A stretch of 51,005 nt of DNA from NCBI GenBank assembly GCA_028694105.1, contig JAQUUC010000020.1, positions 1-51,005 on the forward strand, read 5' to 3'. Below are positions 1 to 7,607 of the stretch, piece after piece. The notes beneath the pieces were generated by a model, which was given only the letters and a program-made list of their open reading frames with translations, was not told the origin of the DNA and searched no databases. How positions within the stretch are numbered: the first letter of the stretch is position 1; each line of letters starts with the position of its first letter. The translations under genes were made by a program, and so were the position numbers. This stretch comes from Hespellia sp. GTDB taxonomy: Bacteria; Bacillota; Clostridia; Lachnospirales; Lachnospiraceae.

Positions 1-465
1 GACCCTTATCTGGTCGTGCTGAACAGCCTTCCGAAATCCGCACTTGCCCCGCTTCTGATTGTCTGGCTCGGTGCAAATCAGACCACAATTATTGTTGCCG
101 GGATGTCCGTTGCGATTTTTGGCAGTATTTTGAGTCTGTATACCAGCTTTATTAATGTTGATCCGGATGAGTTAAAGCTAATCTATACCCTGCACGGAAA
201 CCGGTTTCATGCTCTGACAAAAGTGATTCTTCCGAGCAGTGTTCCATCCATGATTAGTACCATGAAAATCAATATCGGATTGTGTCTGGTGGGCGTTGTG
301 ATTGGAGAGTTTCTGGCTGCGAGAAACGGACTTGGATACCTGATTATCTACTCAAGTCAGGTCTTTAAGATGGATTGGCTCCTTATGAGCATCTGCCTGT
401 TATGCATCATGGCAATTGGGCTGTATGCAGTGATTGGATTATTTGAAAAGAAGTTTCAGAGGTAA
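1..465 (+). CDS. ABC transporter permease, nitrate/sulfonate/taurine type (3' part only)
   Basis: The reading frame is open from the first base, so the 5' end lies outside the window and about 154 C-terminal residues are seen. The protein is hydrophobic with several membrane spans. It carries the cytoplasmic EAA-type loop that contacts the ATPase (around LKLIYTLHGNRFHALTKVIL), followed by the LPSSVPSMISTMKINIG segment typical of the SsuC/TauC/NrtB branch. The expected role is the membrane channel of an importer for an organic anion, amine or thiamine-precursor-like substrate; the substrate cannot be told from this fragment. The partner ATPase and binding protein must lie upstream. The gene converges on the por operon, with a hairpin terminator between them. 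Confidence 0.85.
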   Translation, partial: DPYLVVLNSLPKSALAPLLIVWLGANQTTIIVAGMSVAIFGSILSLYTSFINVDPDELKLIYTLHGNRFHALTKVILPSSVPSMISTMKINIGLCLVGVVIGEFLAARNGLGYLIIYSSQVFKMDWLLMSICLLCIMAIGLYAVIGLFEKKFQR

Positions 466-483
466 AAAATGTTCTTGCATCAG

Positions 484-523
484 AAAGGAGAAAACCGGAA
501 TATCCTCCGGCTCTCTCCTTTTT
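484..523 (+). terminator. Rho-independent terminator after the ABC permease
   Basis: AAAGGAGA (484-491) pairs with TCTCCTTT (514-521), with an inner CCGGA/TCCGG stem (495-499 and 506-510), followed by a short T run. The hairpin lies between two convergent genes and could also end porB transcription, although the T run on the minus side is poor. Confidence 0.75.
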
Positions 524-534
524 CAACTGCATAT

Positions 535-1473
535 TTACATATTGCATTTCTTAAGCAAATCTTCCCATCTTCTGTCAACCTCAGCCTGATACTGCACAAT
601 CAGTTCTTCATTGCCCGGTTTGAAGAGATGTTTGAATCTTCCCTGTGATTTCAGGAACTCTTCAATCGGCAGCTTTTTCTTTGGCTCATAAGATAAAATC
701 CATTTGCCTTCCACAATCTCGAACATCGGCCAGTAGCAGGTCTCTACCGCCATCTTACAGATTTCAATAATCTCCGGTGCATTATATCTCCAGCCACGCG
801 GACACGGTGCCATCACATTCAAAAATGCAGGTCCCGGTGTGTAGATTGCTTTTTCAGACTTCGTATACAAATCCTTCATGTTGCCGATAAATGTAGTCTG
901 TGCCACATAAGGAATATTGTGAGCGGCCATGATTGCCGCTAAATCCTTGCGGTACTGCGGTTTTCCGTTCGATACCTTTCCTGCCGGTGTCGTTGTTGTA
1001 TCTGCGTACATCGGTGTTGCTGATGAACGTTGTATACCAGTATTCATGTATGCACCATTATCATAACATACATAAACCATGTCGTGTCCACGTTCCATTG
1101 CCCCGGAAAGGGATTGCAGACCAATATCATAGGTACCGCCGTCTCCACCAAATGTAATGAATTTGTAAGTATCATCCAGCTTTCCTTTTTTCTTTAATGC
1201 ATGGAACGCCGTCTCCACACCACTCATGGTCGCACCTGCATTTTCAAAGGCTGTATGGATGTAGCTGTCCTCGTAAGCCGTATATGGATAGATAAAGGTA
1301 GACACCTCCAGATATCCGGTTGCATTTCCGACAACGGCCCTGTCTCCCGGATGAATGGCTTTTAATACATTTCTTGCAGCGATGGTTCCGCCACAGCCTG
1401 CACACATACGGTGTCCCGGTGCTAAGCGGTCTGCTCTCTCCTGCATTTCTTTAAAATTAAATTGATTCTCCAT
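535..1473 (-). CDS. porB: Pyruvate:ferredoxin oxidoreductase, beta subunit
   Basis: This is the thiamine-diphosphate-binding subunit of a four-subunit 2-oxoacid:ferredoxin oxidoreductase, which oxidises pyruvate to acetyl-CoA and CO2 while reducing ferredoxin in the cytoplasm. The 312 residues match the usual PorB length. Visible marks are the N-terminal CAGCGG cluster-ligand motif (about residues 24-29), the ThDP/Mg motif around GGDGGTYDIG (about 108-117) continuing to YDNGAYMNTG, and a late Cys in MAPCPRGW. The start has a good RBS (AGGAGGTGTTAAG). It is the last gene of the porG-porD-porA-porB operon, 13 bp after porA. Pyruvate is the likely substrate, but 2-oxobutyrate or another 2-oxoacid cannot be excluded. 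Confidence 0.92.
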   Translation of the reverse strand: MENQFNFKEMQERADRLAPGHRMCAGCGGTIAARNVLKAIHPGDRAVVGNATGYLEVSTFIYPYTAYEDSYIHTAFENAGATMSGVETAFHALKKKGKLDDTYKFITFGGDGGTYDIGLQSLSGAMERGHDMVYVCYDNGAYMNTGIQRSSATPMYADTTTTPAGKVSNGKPQYRKDLAAIMAAHNIPYVAQTTFIGNMKDLYTKSEKAIYTPGPAFLNVMAPCPRGWRYNAPEIIEICKMAVETCYWPMFEIVEGKWILSYEPKKKLPIEEFLKSQGRFKHLFKPGNEELIVQYQAEVDRRWEDLLKKCNM

Positions 1474-1486
1474 CTCTTAACACCTC

Positions 1487-2665
1487 CTATTCTCTTAGTC
1501 CTAAATACCAGTATGTATCATCGGTTCCGTGTTCTGCAATATCAGCAAGATCTTCAAAAATCTGCTCCACATCTTCCACGCGGATATCCCGTCCGGATAA
1601 ACCGTAAACGATGTTGATTACTTCCGCAGTTGCCTTGCCTCTGTATAACGCTGCCATCAGCTCTGCGCCGAGAGGTCCGCCCTGTGAGCTGTAGCTTTCA
1701 CAGCGATCCATGATCGCGATTGCTTTGCAGTTTTTCAGCGCAGCCACCATCTCCTCTGCCGGGAATGGACGGAAGACTCTGACCTTCAACAGTCCGGCCT
1801 TTACGCCCTGCGCTCTTAAGGCATCAATCGCATCCTTGGCAGTTCCGCAGGCAGAACCGATTGCTACGATTGCGTAATCTGCATCGTCTAATCTATATGC
1901 TTCAAACAGTCCGTATTCTCTTCCGGAAATCTCTTGAAACTCTTTCGCGACATCCAGTATCACCTGCTTTGCATTTTTCATTGCTTCCGCATGAGCCTTC
2001 TTTGCTTCCATGCAATAATTGGATACAGCATAAGCTCCGACTGCCATCGGCTCGTTCGGATTCAAGAGGTAATGCTCCGGATTGTATTCTCCGACGAATG
2101 GTTTCACCTTTTCATCTTCAATCAGTTCGATATTTTCTACTGCGTGACTGGTAATGAAGCCGTCCTGACAGATCATGATCGGAAGCATGACATCCTTATG
2201 CTCCGCAATGCGGTATGCCTGCAGGAAATTGTCATAGACTTCCTGATTGTTCTCAGCATAGATCTGCAGCCAGCCGGAATCTCGCGCGCCCATACTGTCA
2301 GAATGCTCGCAGTTGATATTCAGGGGTCCTGTCAGTGCACGGTTGACCACTGCCATGGCAATCGGCACTCTGGTGGATGCTGCCACATAGATGACTTCCC
2401 ACATCAGTGCAAGACCTGCGGAAGAGGTCGCTGTCATTGTTCTCGCTCCGGCTGCGGATGCTCCGATTGCCGCACTCATCGCACTGTGCTCACTCTCTAC
2501 CGGAATAAACTCTGTATCCATCTCTCCATTTGCAATATAGTTCGCTACAAACTGTGGTAACTCCGTGGAAGGAGTAATTGGAAATGCCGGCATAACATCC
2601 GGATTGACCTGCTTCATTGCGTATGCAACAGCTTCATTTCCTGACATTCTCTCTTTGATTGCCAT
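1487..2665 (-). CDS. porA: Pyruvate:ferredoxin oxidoreductase, alpha subunit
   Basis: This 392-residue protein combines the pyrimidine-binding ThDP domain with the transketolase C-terminal-like domain. The N-terminus GNEAVAYAMKQVNPDVMPAF and the PITPSTE motif are typical of PorA. The stretch HSDSMGARDSGWLQIYAENN matches the active-site-lining region of pyruvate-specific enzymes. With PorB it forms the catalytic core. The start ATG has AGGAGGGAAAATAAG directly upstream. It begins one base after the porD stop, so the subunits are probably translationally coupled. Pyruvate specificity is inferred from the motif and the subunit arrangement. Confidence 0.92.
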   Translation of the reverse strand: MAIKERMSGNEAVAYAMKQVNPDVMPAFPITPSTELPQFVANYIANGEMDTEFIPVESEHSAMSAAIGASAAGARTMTATSSAGLALMWEVIYVAASTRVPIAMAVVNRALTGPLNINCEHSDSMGARDSGWLQIYAENNQEVYDNFLQAYRIAEHKDVMLPIMICQDGFITSHAVENIELIEDEKVKPFVGEYNPEHYLLNPNEPMAVGAYAVSNYCMEAKKAHAEAMKNAKQVILDVAKEFQEISGREYGLFEAYRLDDADYAIVAIGSACGTAKDAIDALRAQGVKAGLLKVRVFRPFPAEEMVAALKNCKAIAIMDRCESYSSQGGPLGAELMAALYRGKATAEVINIVYGLSGRDIRVEDVEQIFEDLADIAEHGTDDTYWYLGLRE

Positions 2666-2666
2666 C

Positions 2667-2969
2667 TTATTTTCCCTCCTTCATCGTAATCGCACCGAAC
2701 GGACAGGCACTCACACAGATGCCGCACCCCTTACAGTGGTCTAAGTCAAAATCCAGACGCTTTCCGTCTTTGACCGGAATACTGCTGTCCGGGCAATATG
2801 GCACACAGAGTAAGCACTGTTTGCATTTATCCAAATCAAGTACCGGCGTGTTGGTCCTCCACTCCCCCGTCTCAAATGCTTTTGAAGTTGCAGGCTCATA
2901 CACATGCAGTCCCATGTGAAGGTCCTGCCATCTTGTCTGTTCGTTGATATCTTTTGCTTTTAAACTCAT
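2667..2969 (-). CDS. porD: Pyruvate:ferredoxin oxidoreductase, delta (ferredoxin-like) subunit
   Basis: A 100-residue 2x[4Fe-4S] protein. Two Cys clusters are visible: CKQCLLCVPYCPD (about residues 48-60) and CKGCGICVSACPFGA (about 78-92). Each has the CxxCxxCxxxCP pattern that ligates one cubane. It relays electrons from the ThDP-linked cluster of PorB to external ferredoxin. Length and gene order fit PorD. Its ATG directly follows the porG TAG. Confidence 0.93.
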   Translation of the reverse strand: MSLKAKDINEQTRWQDLHMGLHVYEPATSKAFETGEWRTNTPVLDLDKCKQCLLCVPYCPDSSIPVKDGKRLDFDLDHCKGCGICVSACPFGAITMKEGK

Positions 2970-3542
2970 CTAGCGTACCTCCTCTAGCGCAAGTGCCAGC
3001 GCTTTCATATTTCCTTCGAGCACTTCCGGTTTCTTGGCAAACTTGTGCTTCAGGGATGCTTCCATTTCTTTTAAAAATACATCGGTATCCATCACGCCGG
3101 ATACCTTAACGATAGCTGCAAGCATCGGAGTGTTCGGAAAATATTTTCCCAGAGTCCTCATGCAGACATCATGTGCGTCAATCGTATAAATCTCACCTTC
3201 GTATCCGCGTAACAGCGGGCGTATCTCCTCTTTGGAAAGGGATGTGTTAATCAGGATTCCGCCCTCCTTTTTTAATCCGTTTGTCACATCGACACCGTGC
3301 AATAGCGTCTCGTCGACTACCACCACATAATCCGGATCGTAAATGTTCGAGTGAACGCGAATCTGCGTGTCACTGATTCGGTTGAAGGCGGTAATTGGCG
3401 CCCCCATTCTCTCCGGGCCATATTCCGGGAAGCCCTGCACATGTTTTCCTATACTAAATGCAACATCCGCAAGCAAAAGGGCTGCTGTCTTCGCGCCTTG
3501 TCCACCACGGCCGTGCCAGCGTATTTCTGTTAAACTGCTCAT
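2970..3542 (-). CDS. porG: Pyruvate:ferredoxin oxidoreductase, gamma subunit
   Basis: A 190-residue subunit of the 2-oxoacid:acceptor oxidoreductase gamma family. The N-terminal IRWHGRGGQGAKTAALLLADV (residues 7-27) is the family signature, followed by GFPEYGPERMGAPITAF. It is the first gene of the por operon and has a strong RBS (AAGGAGGAAAATC) before ATG. Its upstream region contains the 51-bp element (3611-3661) that is also found before the aldo/keto reductase at 5670-6815. Separate gamma, delta, alpha and beta genes differ from the single-chain PFOR common in clostridia. Confidence 0.92.
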   Translation of the reverse strand: MSSLTEIRWHGRGGQGAKTAALLLADVAFSIGKHVQGFPEYGPERMGAPITAFNRISDTQIRVHSNIYDPDYVVVVDETLLHGVDVTNGLKKEGGILINTSLSKEEIRPLLRGYEGEIYTIDAHDVCMRTLGKYFPNTPMLAAIVKVSGVMDTDVFLKEMEASLKHKFAKKPEVLEGNMKALALALEEVR

Positions 3543-3569
3543 GATTTTCCTCCTTTTTGTACTTAGATA

Positions 3570-3600
3570 CGTGTCCGTGATGCGTATATTTTTACGGACT
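3570..3600 (-). other. Leader hairpin of the por transcript
   Basis: On the minus strand GTCCGT and ACGGAC pair across an AT-rich loop (about 3572-3600) between the putative promoter and the porG RBS. No T run follows, so it is more likely an mRNA leader structure than a terminator. Confidence 0.35.
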
Positions 3601-3610
3601 TTTTTCTTTT

Positions 3611-3661
3611 TATCATATCATAAGTTCTACGGCATTGCACTACTTCTTTACAAGATAAAAG
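3611..3661 (-). promoter_or_regulatory. 51-bp shared upstream element, copy 1 (por operon)
   Basis: This block matches 6887-6937 at 48 of 51 positions. Read on the minus strand it starts CTTTTATCTTGTAAAGAAG and ends ACTTATGATATGATA. The end contains an extended -10 (TG-A-TATGAT), so the block probably includes the core promoter plus an upstream binding site. It lies 69 bp before the porG start; copy 2 lies 72 bp before the aldo/keto reductase start. The leaders beyond the block are not similar. No known factor is recognised. Confidence 0.6.
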
Positions 3662-3684
3662 TCCACGGAACCTTTTCGGCTGTT

Positions 3685-4350
3685 CTAATATTCTTTTTTG
3701 ATCAGTATCCGCTCACTGATATACACAGATAACGCAAATAACAGTAATATAATGATGGCAGTCAGTACCACCACGAATGATACATGCCCTTTTACAAATT
3801 GAATCAGACCGCTCACATCCACATCTGTTTTTTTCGCAATGCTGTTCATAACATAGCCGATGCCGCCAATTGTAAAGCAGATTATGATAATCATTACATT
3901 TACTTTTTCTCCAAACTTTATCCGGAGTGGCATAAAAAGTGAAATGATCAGTATTGCCATCACAAACGCGACAAGGTATACTGCTCCGACGGCTTTCCAT
4001 TCAATATCTGCCTGTTTTATCAGGATACCCACAGCGATAACCACAAAACCTGCCAGACTGCTCCCGACAATCGTTAGAATGCTGAAAAGATATTTTTCGA
4101 TTACATACTGTTTTCTTTGAAACGGAAGTGCCATCAAAAATGTCATTCCGTGATTATCCTCATCATATGCGACCAGATTGCACGGAATCATGGCACTCAT
4201 CATCGCTACATAAAAGATGATAAATGCCAGACTTTGTGTCGTGACATGACTATTTCCAAAAAACATAAATAACGCCACAAGCACAATAACAAGAAAAAAC
4301 TTTTTAAATTCCCTGACCAGACAGAGATCTTTCACAAACAAGCCTTTCAT
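3685..4350 (-). CDS. ABC-2 type transporter permease
   Basis: A 221-residue integral membrane protein with about six hydrophobic spans: FFLVIVLVALFMFFG, a Met-rich second span, LFSILTIVGSSLAGFVVIAVG, AVYLVAFVMAILIISLF, VMIIIICFTIGGIG and the final VVVLTAIIILLLFALSVYI. The segment VAYDEDNHGMTFLMALPFQRKQYVIEKYLFS is typical of small ABC-2 permeases paired with YtrA-type regulators. It overlaps the upstream ATPase by ATGA. The role is probably export or envelope-stress protection; the substrate is unknown. Confidence 0.85.
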   Translation of the reverse strand: MKGLFVKDLCLVREFKKFFLVIVLVALFMFFGNSHVTTQSLAFIIFYVAMMSAMIPCNLVAYDEDNHGMTFLMALPFQRKQYVIEKYLFSILTIVGSSLAGFVVIAVGILIKQADIEWKAVGAVYLVAFVMAILIISLFMPLRIKFGEKVNVMIIIICFTIGGIGYVMNSIAKKTDVDVSGLIQFVKGHVSFVVVLTAIIILLLFALSVYISERILIKKEY

Positions 4351-5198
4351 AATTTTTCCCCCTTTACGGTCATATAAATTACTTCATCAATACCGGTTTT
4401 TTCTATCACTGTATCCGGATAATTTTCCATATAAAACTGTTTCTGGTTTGTCAGACAGCTGTAGCCGTAGCTTTCTTTCTTGATGCTCAGAATATGTCTC
4501 TTATCAAGATTCTTATAGGTATCTTCCCCAGCCTTAATTAATCCGTATTCATTCAAAAGTACATCTGTATCTTCATGAAGTATAATATTTCCATCATCAA
4601 TCAGATAAATATCATCACACAATCCTTCCAGATCTGTCGCAATGTGTGAGCTGATCAGAATCCCCCGGTTCTCCACCAGCATGTATTCCCGCAGGATATC
4701 TAGGATTCCATCTCTTGCGACCACATCCAGTCCTGCCGTCGGTTCATCCAAAATCAGCAAATCAGCATCGTGACTGATGGCAACCAGAATCTTTAGCTTT
4801 GCTTTCATGCCGGTTGAAAATGTTTTGATTTTATCCTTCATCGGCAGACGGAATTTCTCGCATCTTTGTATAAATCCGGCCTCATCAAACCGGCGGTATG
4901 TGCTTTTCATTATCTTAACTACATCATTGATACAGAGATAATTACTAAATCCACTCTCTGAAAGTACAATTCCAATATTCTCCCTGTCATCTCTTGACAG
5001 GTTCTTATAATCTTTTCCAAATACCTGAATTGCTCCGGCATCGACAGAAATCAAATTCAGAATCGCTTTAAAAGTTGTGCTCTTGCCGGCACCATTCTGT
5101 CCGATCAGTCCGGTGATACCATTTTCCTTTACCTGTAAATTGCACTTCAGGTGAAACTTTGTATAAACTTTTTCGATGTTATTCATATCCACCAACAT
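4347..5198 (-). CDS. ABC transporter ATP-binding protein
   Basis: A 283-residue ATPase partner of the following permease. Walker A is GQNGAGKST (about residues 33-41), the signature is FSTGMKAKLKIL (LSGGQ variant), Walker B is LLILDEPTAGLD, and the switch His is in ISSHIATDLEGLCD. About 80 residues follow the nucleotide-binding domain, as in bacitracin/YtrB-like exporters. The ATG has GGAGGAATAGAC upstream, inside the end of the regulator gene, so the two are translationally coupled. Regulation is expected from the GntR protein encoded first in the operon. Confidence 0.9.
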   Translation of the reverse strand: MLVDMNNIEKVYTKFHLKCNLQVKENGITGLIGQNGAGKSTTFKAILNLISVDAGAIQVFGKDYKNLSRDDRENIGIVLSESGFSNYLCINDVVKIMKSTYRRFDEAGFIQRCEKFRLPMKDKIKTFSTGMKAKLKILVAISHDADLLILDEPTAGLDVVARDGILDILREYMLVENRGILISSHIATDLEGLCDDIYLIDDGNIILHEDTDVLLNEYGLIKAGEDTYKNLDKRHILSIKKESYGYSCLTNQKQFYMENYPDTVIEKTGIDEVIYMTVKGEKL

Positions 5199-5200
5199 GT

Positions 5201-5572
5201 CTATTCCTCCAATATCAATTCGAATAATTCTTTCAGTTCTTCTTCGCTCATGCCGCAGCTTCGTCCCTTTCGGATGGCCATCTCCAGATCTGCTTCTACT
5301 TCTTTCCGCTGTTCCTCACCCAAAAGCTCCTGATTCGTGCTGGCCACAAAGCTTCCTTTTCCGTGAACTGTAATGATAAACCCCTGCGTCTCGAGATTAT
5401 CATATGCCTTCTTCACCGTCAGTGCGCTGATCTTCAGTTCCTTTGCCAGAGCACGAACGGACGGAAGGATGTCATGCTCTTTTAAATCACTGCTCACAAT
5501 CTGTGACTTAATCTGCATGGTAATCTGCTCGTAAATCGGCTGTTCTGACGAGTTATTAATTATGATTTTCAC
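5201..5572 (-). CDS. GntR family transcriptional regulator, YtrA-like
   Basis: A 123-residue regulator. The GTG start (5570-5572) is chosen because AGGAGGGG precedes it by five bases. A longer open frame upstream runs through the promoter and is not coding. The N-terminal winged helix has the GntR pattern: QPIYEQITMQIKSQIVSSDL, LPSVRALAKELKISALTVKKAYDNLE and the wing GFIITVHGKGSFVA. A short C-terminal tail replaces an effector domain, which is typical of the YtrA subfamily. It is the first gene of the ABC operon and probably represses its own promoter through the palindrome at 5585-5617. Confidence 0.9.
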   Translation of the reverse strand: MKIIINNSSEQPIYEQITMQIKSQIVSSDLKEHDILPSVRALAKELKISALTVKKAYDNLETQGFIITVHGKGSFVASTNQELLGEEQRKEVEADLEMAIRKGRSCGMSEEELKELFELILEE

Positions 5573-5584
5573 AATTTCCCCTCC

Positions 5585-5617
5585 TGTTCTATAAACACTA
5601 TATAACAGTATAGAACA
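5585..5617. promoter_or_regulatory. Palindromic operator of the GntR-ABC operon
   Basis: TGTTCTATA and TATAGAACA form the outer arms of an imperfect 33-bp palindrome that overlaps the -10 and reaches almost to the -35. Its position and spaced half-sites are typical of operators for YtrA-type GntR proteins, which supports autorepression. Confidence 0.7.
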
Positions 5618-5625
5618 CTTGTCAA
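5597..5625 (-). promoter_or_regulatory. Sigma-A promoter of the GntR-ABC operon
   Basis: On the minus strand: -35 TTGACA (5620-5625), 17-bp spacer, -10 TATAGT (5597-5602). It lies 25 bp upstream of the GTG start. Confidence 0.8.
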
Positions 5626-5644
5626 TATATAATCGAATAAAAGC

Positions 5645-5676
5645 AAAAAAAAGCGCTGATTTCTTTCTATCAGCAC
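5645..5676 (-). terminator. Terminator of the aldo/keto reductase gene
   Basis: On the minus strand GTGCTGAT pairs with ATCAGCGC and is followed by eight T. The TGA stop codon of the reductase (5670-5672) lies within the stem. Confidence 0.85.
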
Positions 5677-6815
5677 CCTTCTTTATTCGCCTCAAAACGC
5701 TCTGCAACATTTTTTAAATATTCAATAATCGACAAATGCTGCGGACAGACATCCTCACATTGTCCGCATGCAATGCAATCACTCGCTTTCCCGAAGGTCT
5801 TGGTCAGATTATCGTAATATCCGCCCTGCGGTGTCCATCCCTTACCTTCCATTTCCTGAAGTTCTGCATTATAAAGTGAGAAATATTTTGGAATCTGAAT
5901 GTTCATCGGACATCCATCGGTACAGTAAGAACATCCCGTACATGGAATCGCAATCGTTGAATTAATCGCAACAACCGCTTTTTTGATGCAATCCAGTTCC
6001 TCTTCCTTAACCGGCTCAAAATGATTCATATAGTCTGTATTATCCAATAACTGTTCCATATCTGACATTCCCGATAACACCAGCTTCACATTATCAAGAC
6101 TTGCTGCAAAACGAACTGCCCATGACGGAATTGATTTGTCCGGTGCATATGCTTTGAACATGTGCTCCACCTTCTCTGGCACATTCGCCAGTGTTCCACC
6201 TTTCACCGGCTCCATTACGATAACGGGAATGTGATGCTTCGCTGCCACCTCATAGCATTCGCGAGAGCGGACACCGACACTGTCCCAGTCAAGATAATTG
6301 ATCTGAAGCTGTACAAACTCAAACTCCGGATGTTCCGTCAATACCCGATCAAGAAGCTCCGGACCGTCATGGAACGAAAATCCCATGTGTTTTACCAGCC
6401 CCTGCTCTTTTTTATCCATCAGCCAGCTAAAGCACTCCATCTTATTATAAGTTTCAATGCTGTTTGAATTGATATCATGCAATAGATAAAAATCAAAATA
6501 GTCTACACCGGTCTTTTCTCTCTGCTCATTAAAAATACGGTCCCGGTCTTCCATTTTTTCAATAAATGCTGCATGCAATTTGGTTGCCAGTGTAAAACTT
6601 TCTCTTGGATGACGGCTTACCAATGCTTCCTTTGCTGCATTCTCGCTTTGAAATCCACAGTACATCCATGCCGTATCAAAGTATGTAAATCCTCTTTCAA
6701 GAAATGTATCCACCATCTGTTTGACCTGCTCTATGTCTATTTTCGCCGGATCATCCTTGTCCAGTAATGGCAGTCTCATAAGGCCAAACCCTAATTTTTT
6801 CTCACTTAATATCAT
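5670..6815 (-). CDS. Aldo/keto reductase with C-terminal 4Fe-4S domain
   Basis: A 381-residue protein with an N-terminal aldo/keto reductase barrel: [10 protein letters not shown] at the start, the catalytic Asp/Tyr region FDTAWMYCG, the Lys region ATKLHA, and the family DFYLLHDIN motif. A C-terminal ferredoxin-like part follows, with [15 protein letters not shown] (about residues 295-309) and [15 protein letters not shown] (about 348-362). Such fusions are common in clostridia, and their substrates are mostly unknown. The ATG has AAGGAGTGGACAC upstream. It appears monocistronic, with the 51-bp element upstream and its own terminator. Sharing that element with the por operon suggests co-regulation. 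Confidence 0.9.
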   Translation of the reverse strand: MILSEKKLGFGLMRLPLLDKDDPAKIDIEQVKQMVDTFLERGFTYFDTAWMYCGFQSENAAKEALVSRHPRESFTLATKLHAAFIEKMEDRDRIFNEQREKTGVDYFDFYLLHDINSNSIETYNKMECFSWLMDKKEQGLVKHMGFSFHDGPELLDRVLTEHPEFEFVQLQINYLDWDSVGVRSRECYEVAAKHHIPVIVMEPVKGGTLANVPEKVEHMFKAYAPDKSIPSWAVRFAASLDNVKLVLSGMSDMEQLLDNTDYMNHFEPVKEEELDCIKKAVVAINSTIAIPCTGCSYCTDGCPMNIQIPKYFSLYNAELQEMEGKGWTPQGGYYDNLTKTFGKASDCIACGQCEDVCPQHLSIIEYLKNVAERFEANKEGC

Positions 6816-6886
6816 GTGTCCACTCCTTTTTCATCGTATCGTGATCCGCACGGAACAAGCTGCGCCTGCTCCTGCTCACTACCACT

Positions 6887-6937
6887 TATCATATCATAAG
6901 TTCTGCAGCATTGCACCACTTCTTTACAAGATAAAAG
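6887..6937 (-). promoter_or_regulatory. 51-bp shared upstream element, copy 2 (aldo/keto reductase)
   Basis: It is 48/51 identical to 3611-3661, differing at three scattered transitions. It ends in the same extended -10 (TGATATGAT on the minus strand) and lies 72 bp before the reductase start. Its upstream end overlaps the last codons and TAA stop of the PEP/pyruvate-binding remnant, so the remnant's 3' end is formed by this element. Confidence 0.6.
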
Positions 6938-7571
6938 AACACATCATTGTCTCTTCCCGAATGTCATGATACAGATAACATTCCTCATCCCACACAGCAT
7001 ATACACGCAGGATATCCCCGATTTTTTCAATATCAGAAGCAGGCAGGATATCTCCCAGTATATTTTGGTACCCTCTCAACATCTCCGGCTGATAAGTGAT
7101 TGTGGTTTCATTCTGAAAGATTGCACCATATAAAATACCTGCCTCTACAAGATCCTGAAAGATATGACTTCCGTAGGACAGCTCCGGCATGTAGCCTGCC
7201 GCCACCTCTGAGACCTCACAAATCATTTTAAATTCACTGATATCTGCAAATGTTGTCGGCACCCCAAGTTCTGGTGAGGAGGTTCCGATTCTCCCCGGTG
7301 TAAAAAGTATCAGATTTTTATTTTGATTTTGGAAATACCAGTTGATTGCCCCCACTGCTTTTGCAATCTCATATTTTGACTTATATTCCATGTTATAATA
7401 GCCCACTGGGTCGACTACGACGATTGCATCTATTTTCATTGCTGTGGACAGTCCCATCGAGGCTTTTCTTATTTTCAGAAGAATCTTTGACGAATCTGTT
7501 TCCTCCGGCATCGTCACTTCTTCCGTATTGTGCGCAATCTGTAAAGGCCTGCATTGCAGCAGATGTTTCAT
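6924..7571 (-). pseudogene. C-terminal remnant of a PEP/pyruvate-binding (PEP synthase/PPDK-like) protein
   Basis: The 215-residue frame begins MKHLLQCRPLQIAH. The LLQCRPLQ string normally marks the end of the PPDK_N nucleotide/pyruvate-binding domain, in proteins usually around 800 residues long. The rest matches the C-terminal region of clostridial PEP/pyruvate-binding proteins: LILFTPGRIGTSSPELGVP, then SYGSHIFQDLVEAGILYGAI. All upstream catalytic parts are absent, and the preceding gene ends 36 bp away. There is nevertheless a good RBS (AAGGAGAAAAAT) before ATG, so a short protein may be made. It is read here as a 5'-deleted gene, though an intentional stand-alone domain is possible. Confidence 0.7.
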
Positions 7572-7607
7572 ATTTTTCTCCTTTTCCGTGATAGAATCAT
7601 TATGATA

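Noticed and set aside
1861-2560. Long plus-strand open frames opposite porA.
   Set aside because: They have no RBS, an atypical composition rich in His, Cys and Arg, and they mirror a clearly conserved gene on the other strand.
5573-5710. N-terminal extension of the GntR regulator frame.
   Set aside because: It runs through the promoter, the operator and the reductase terminator. The GTG with AGGAGGGG is the better start.
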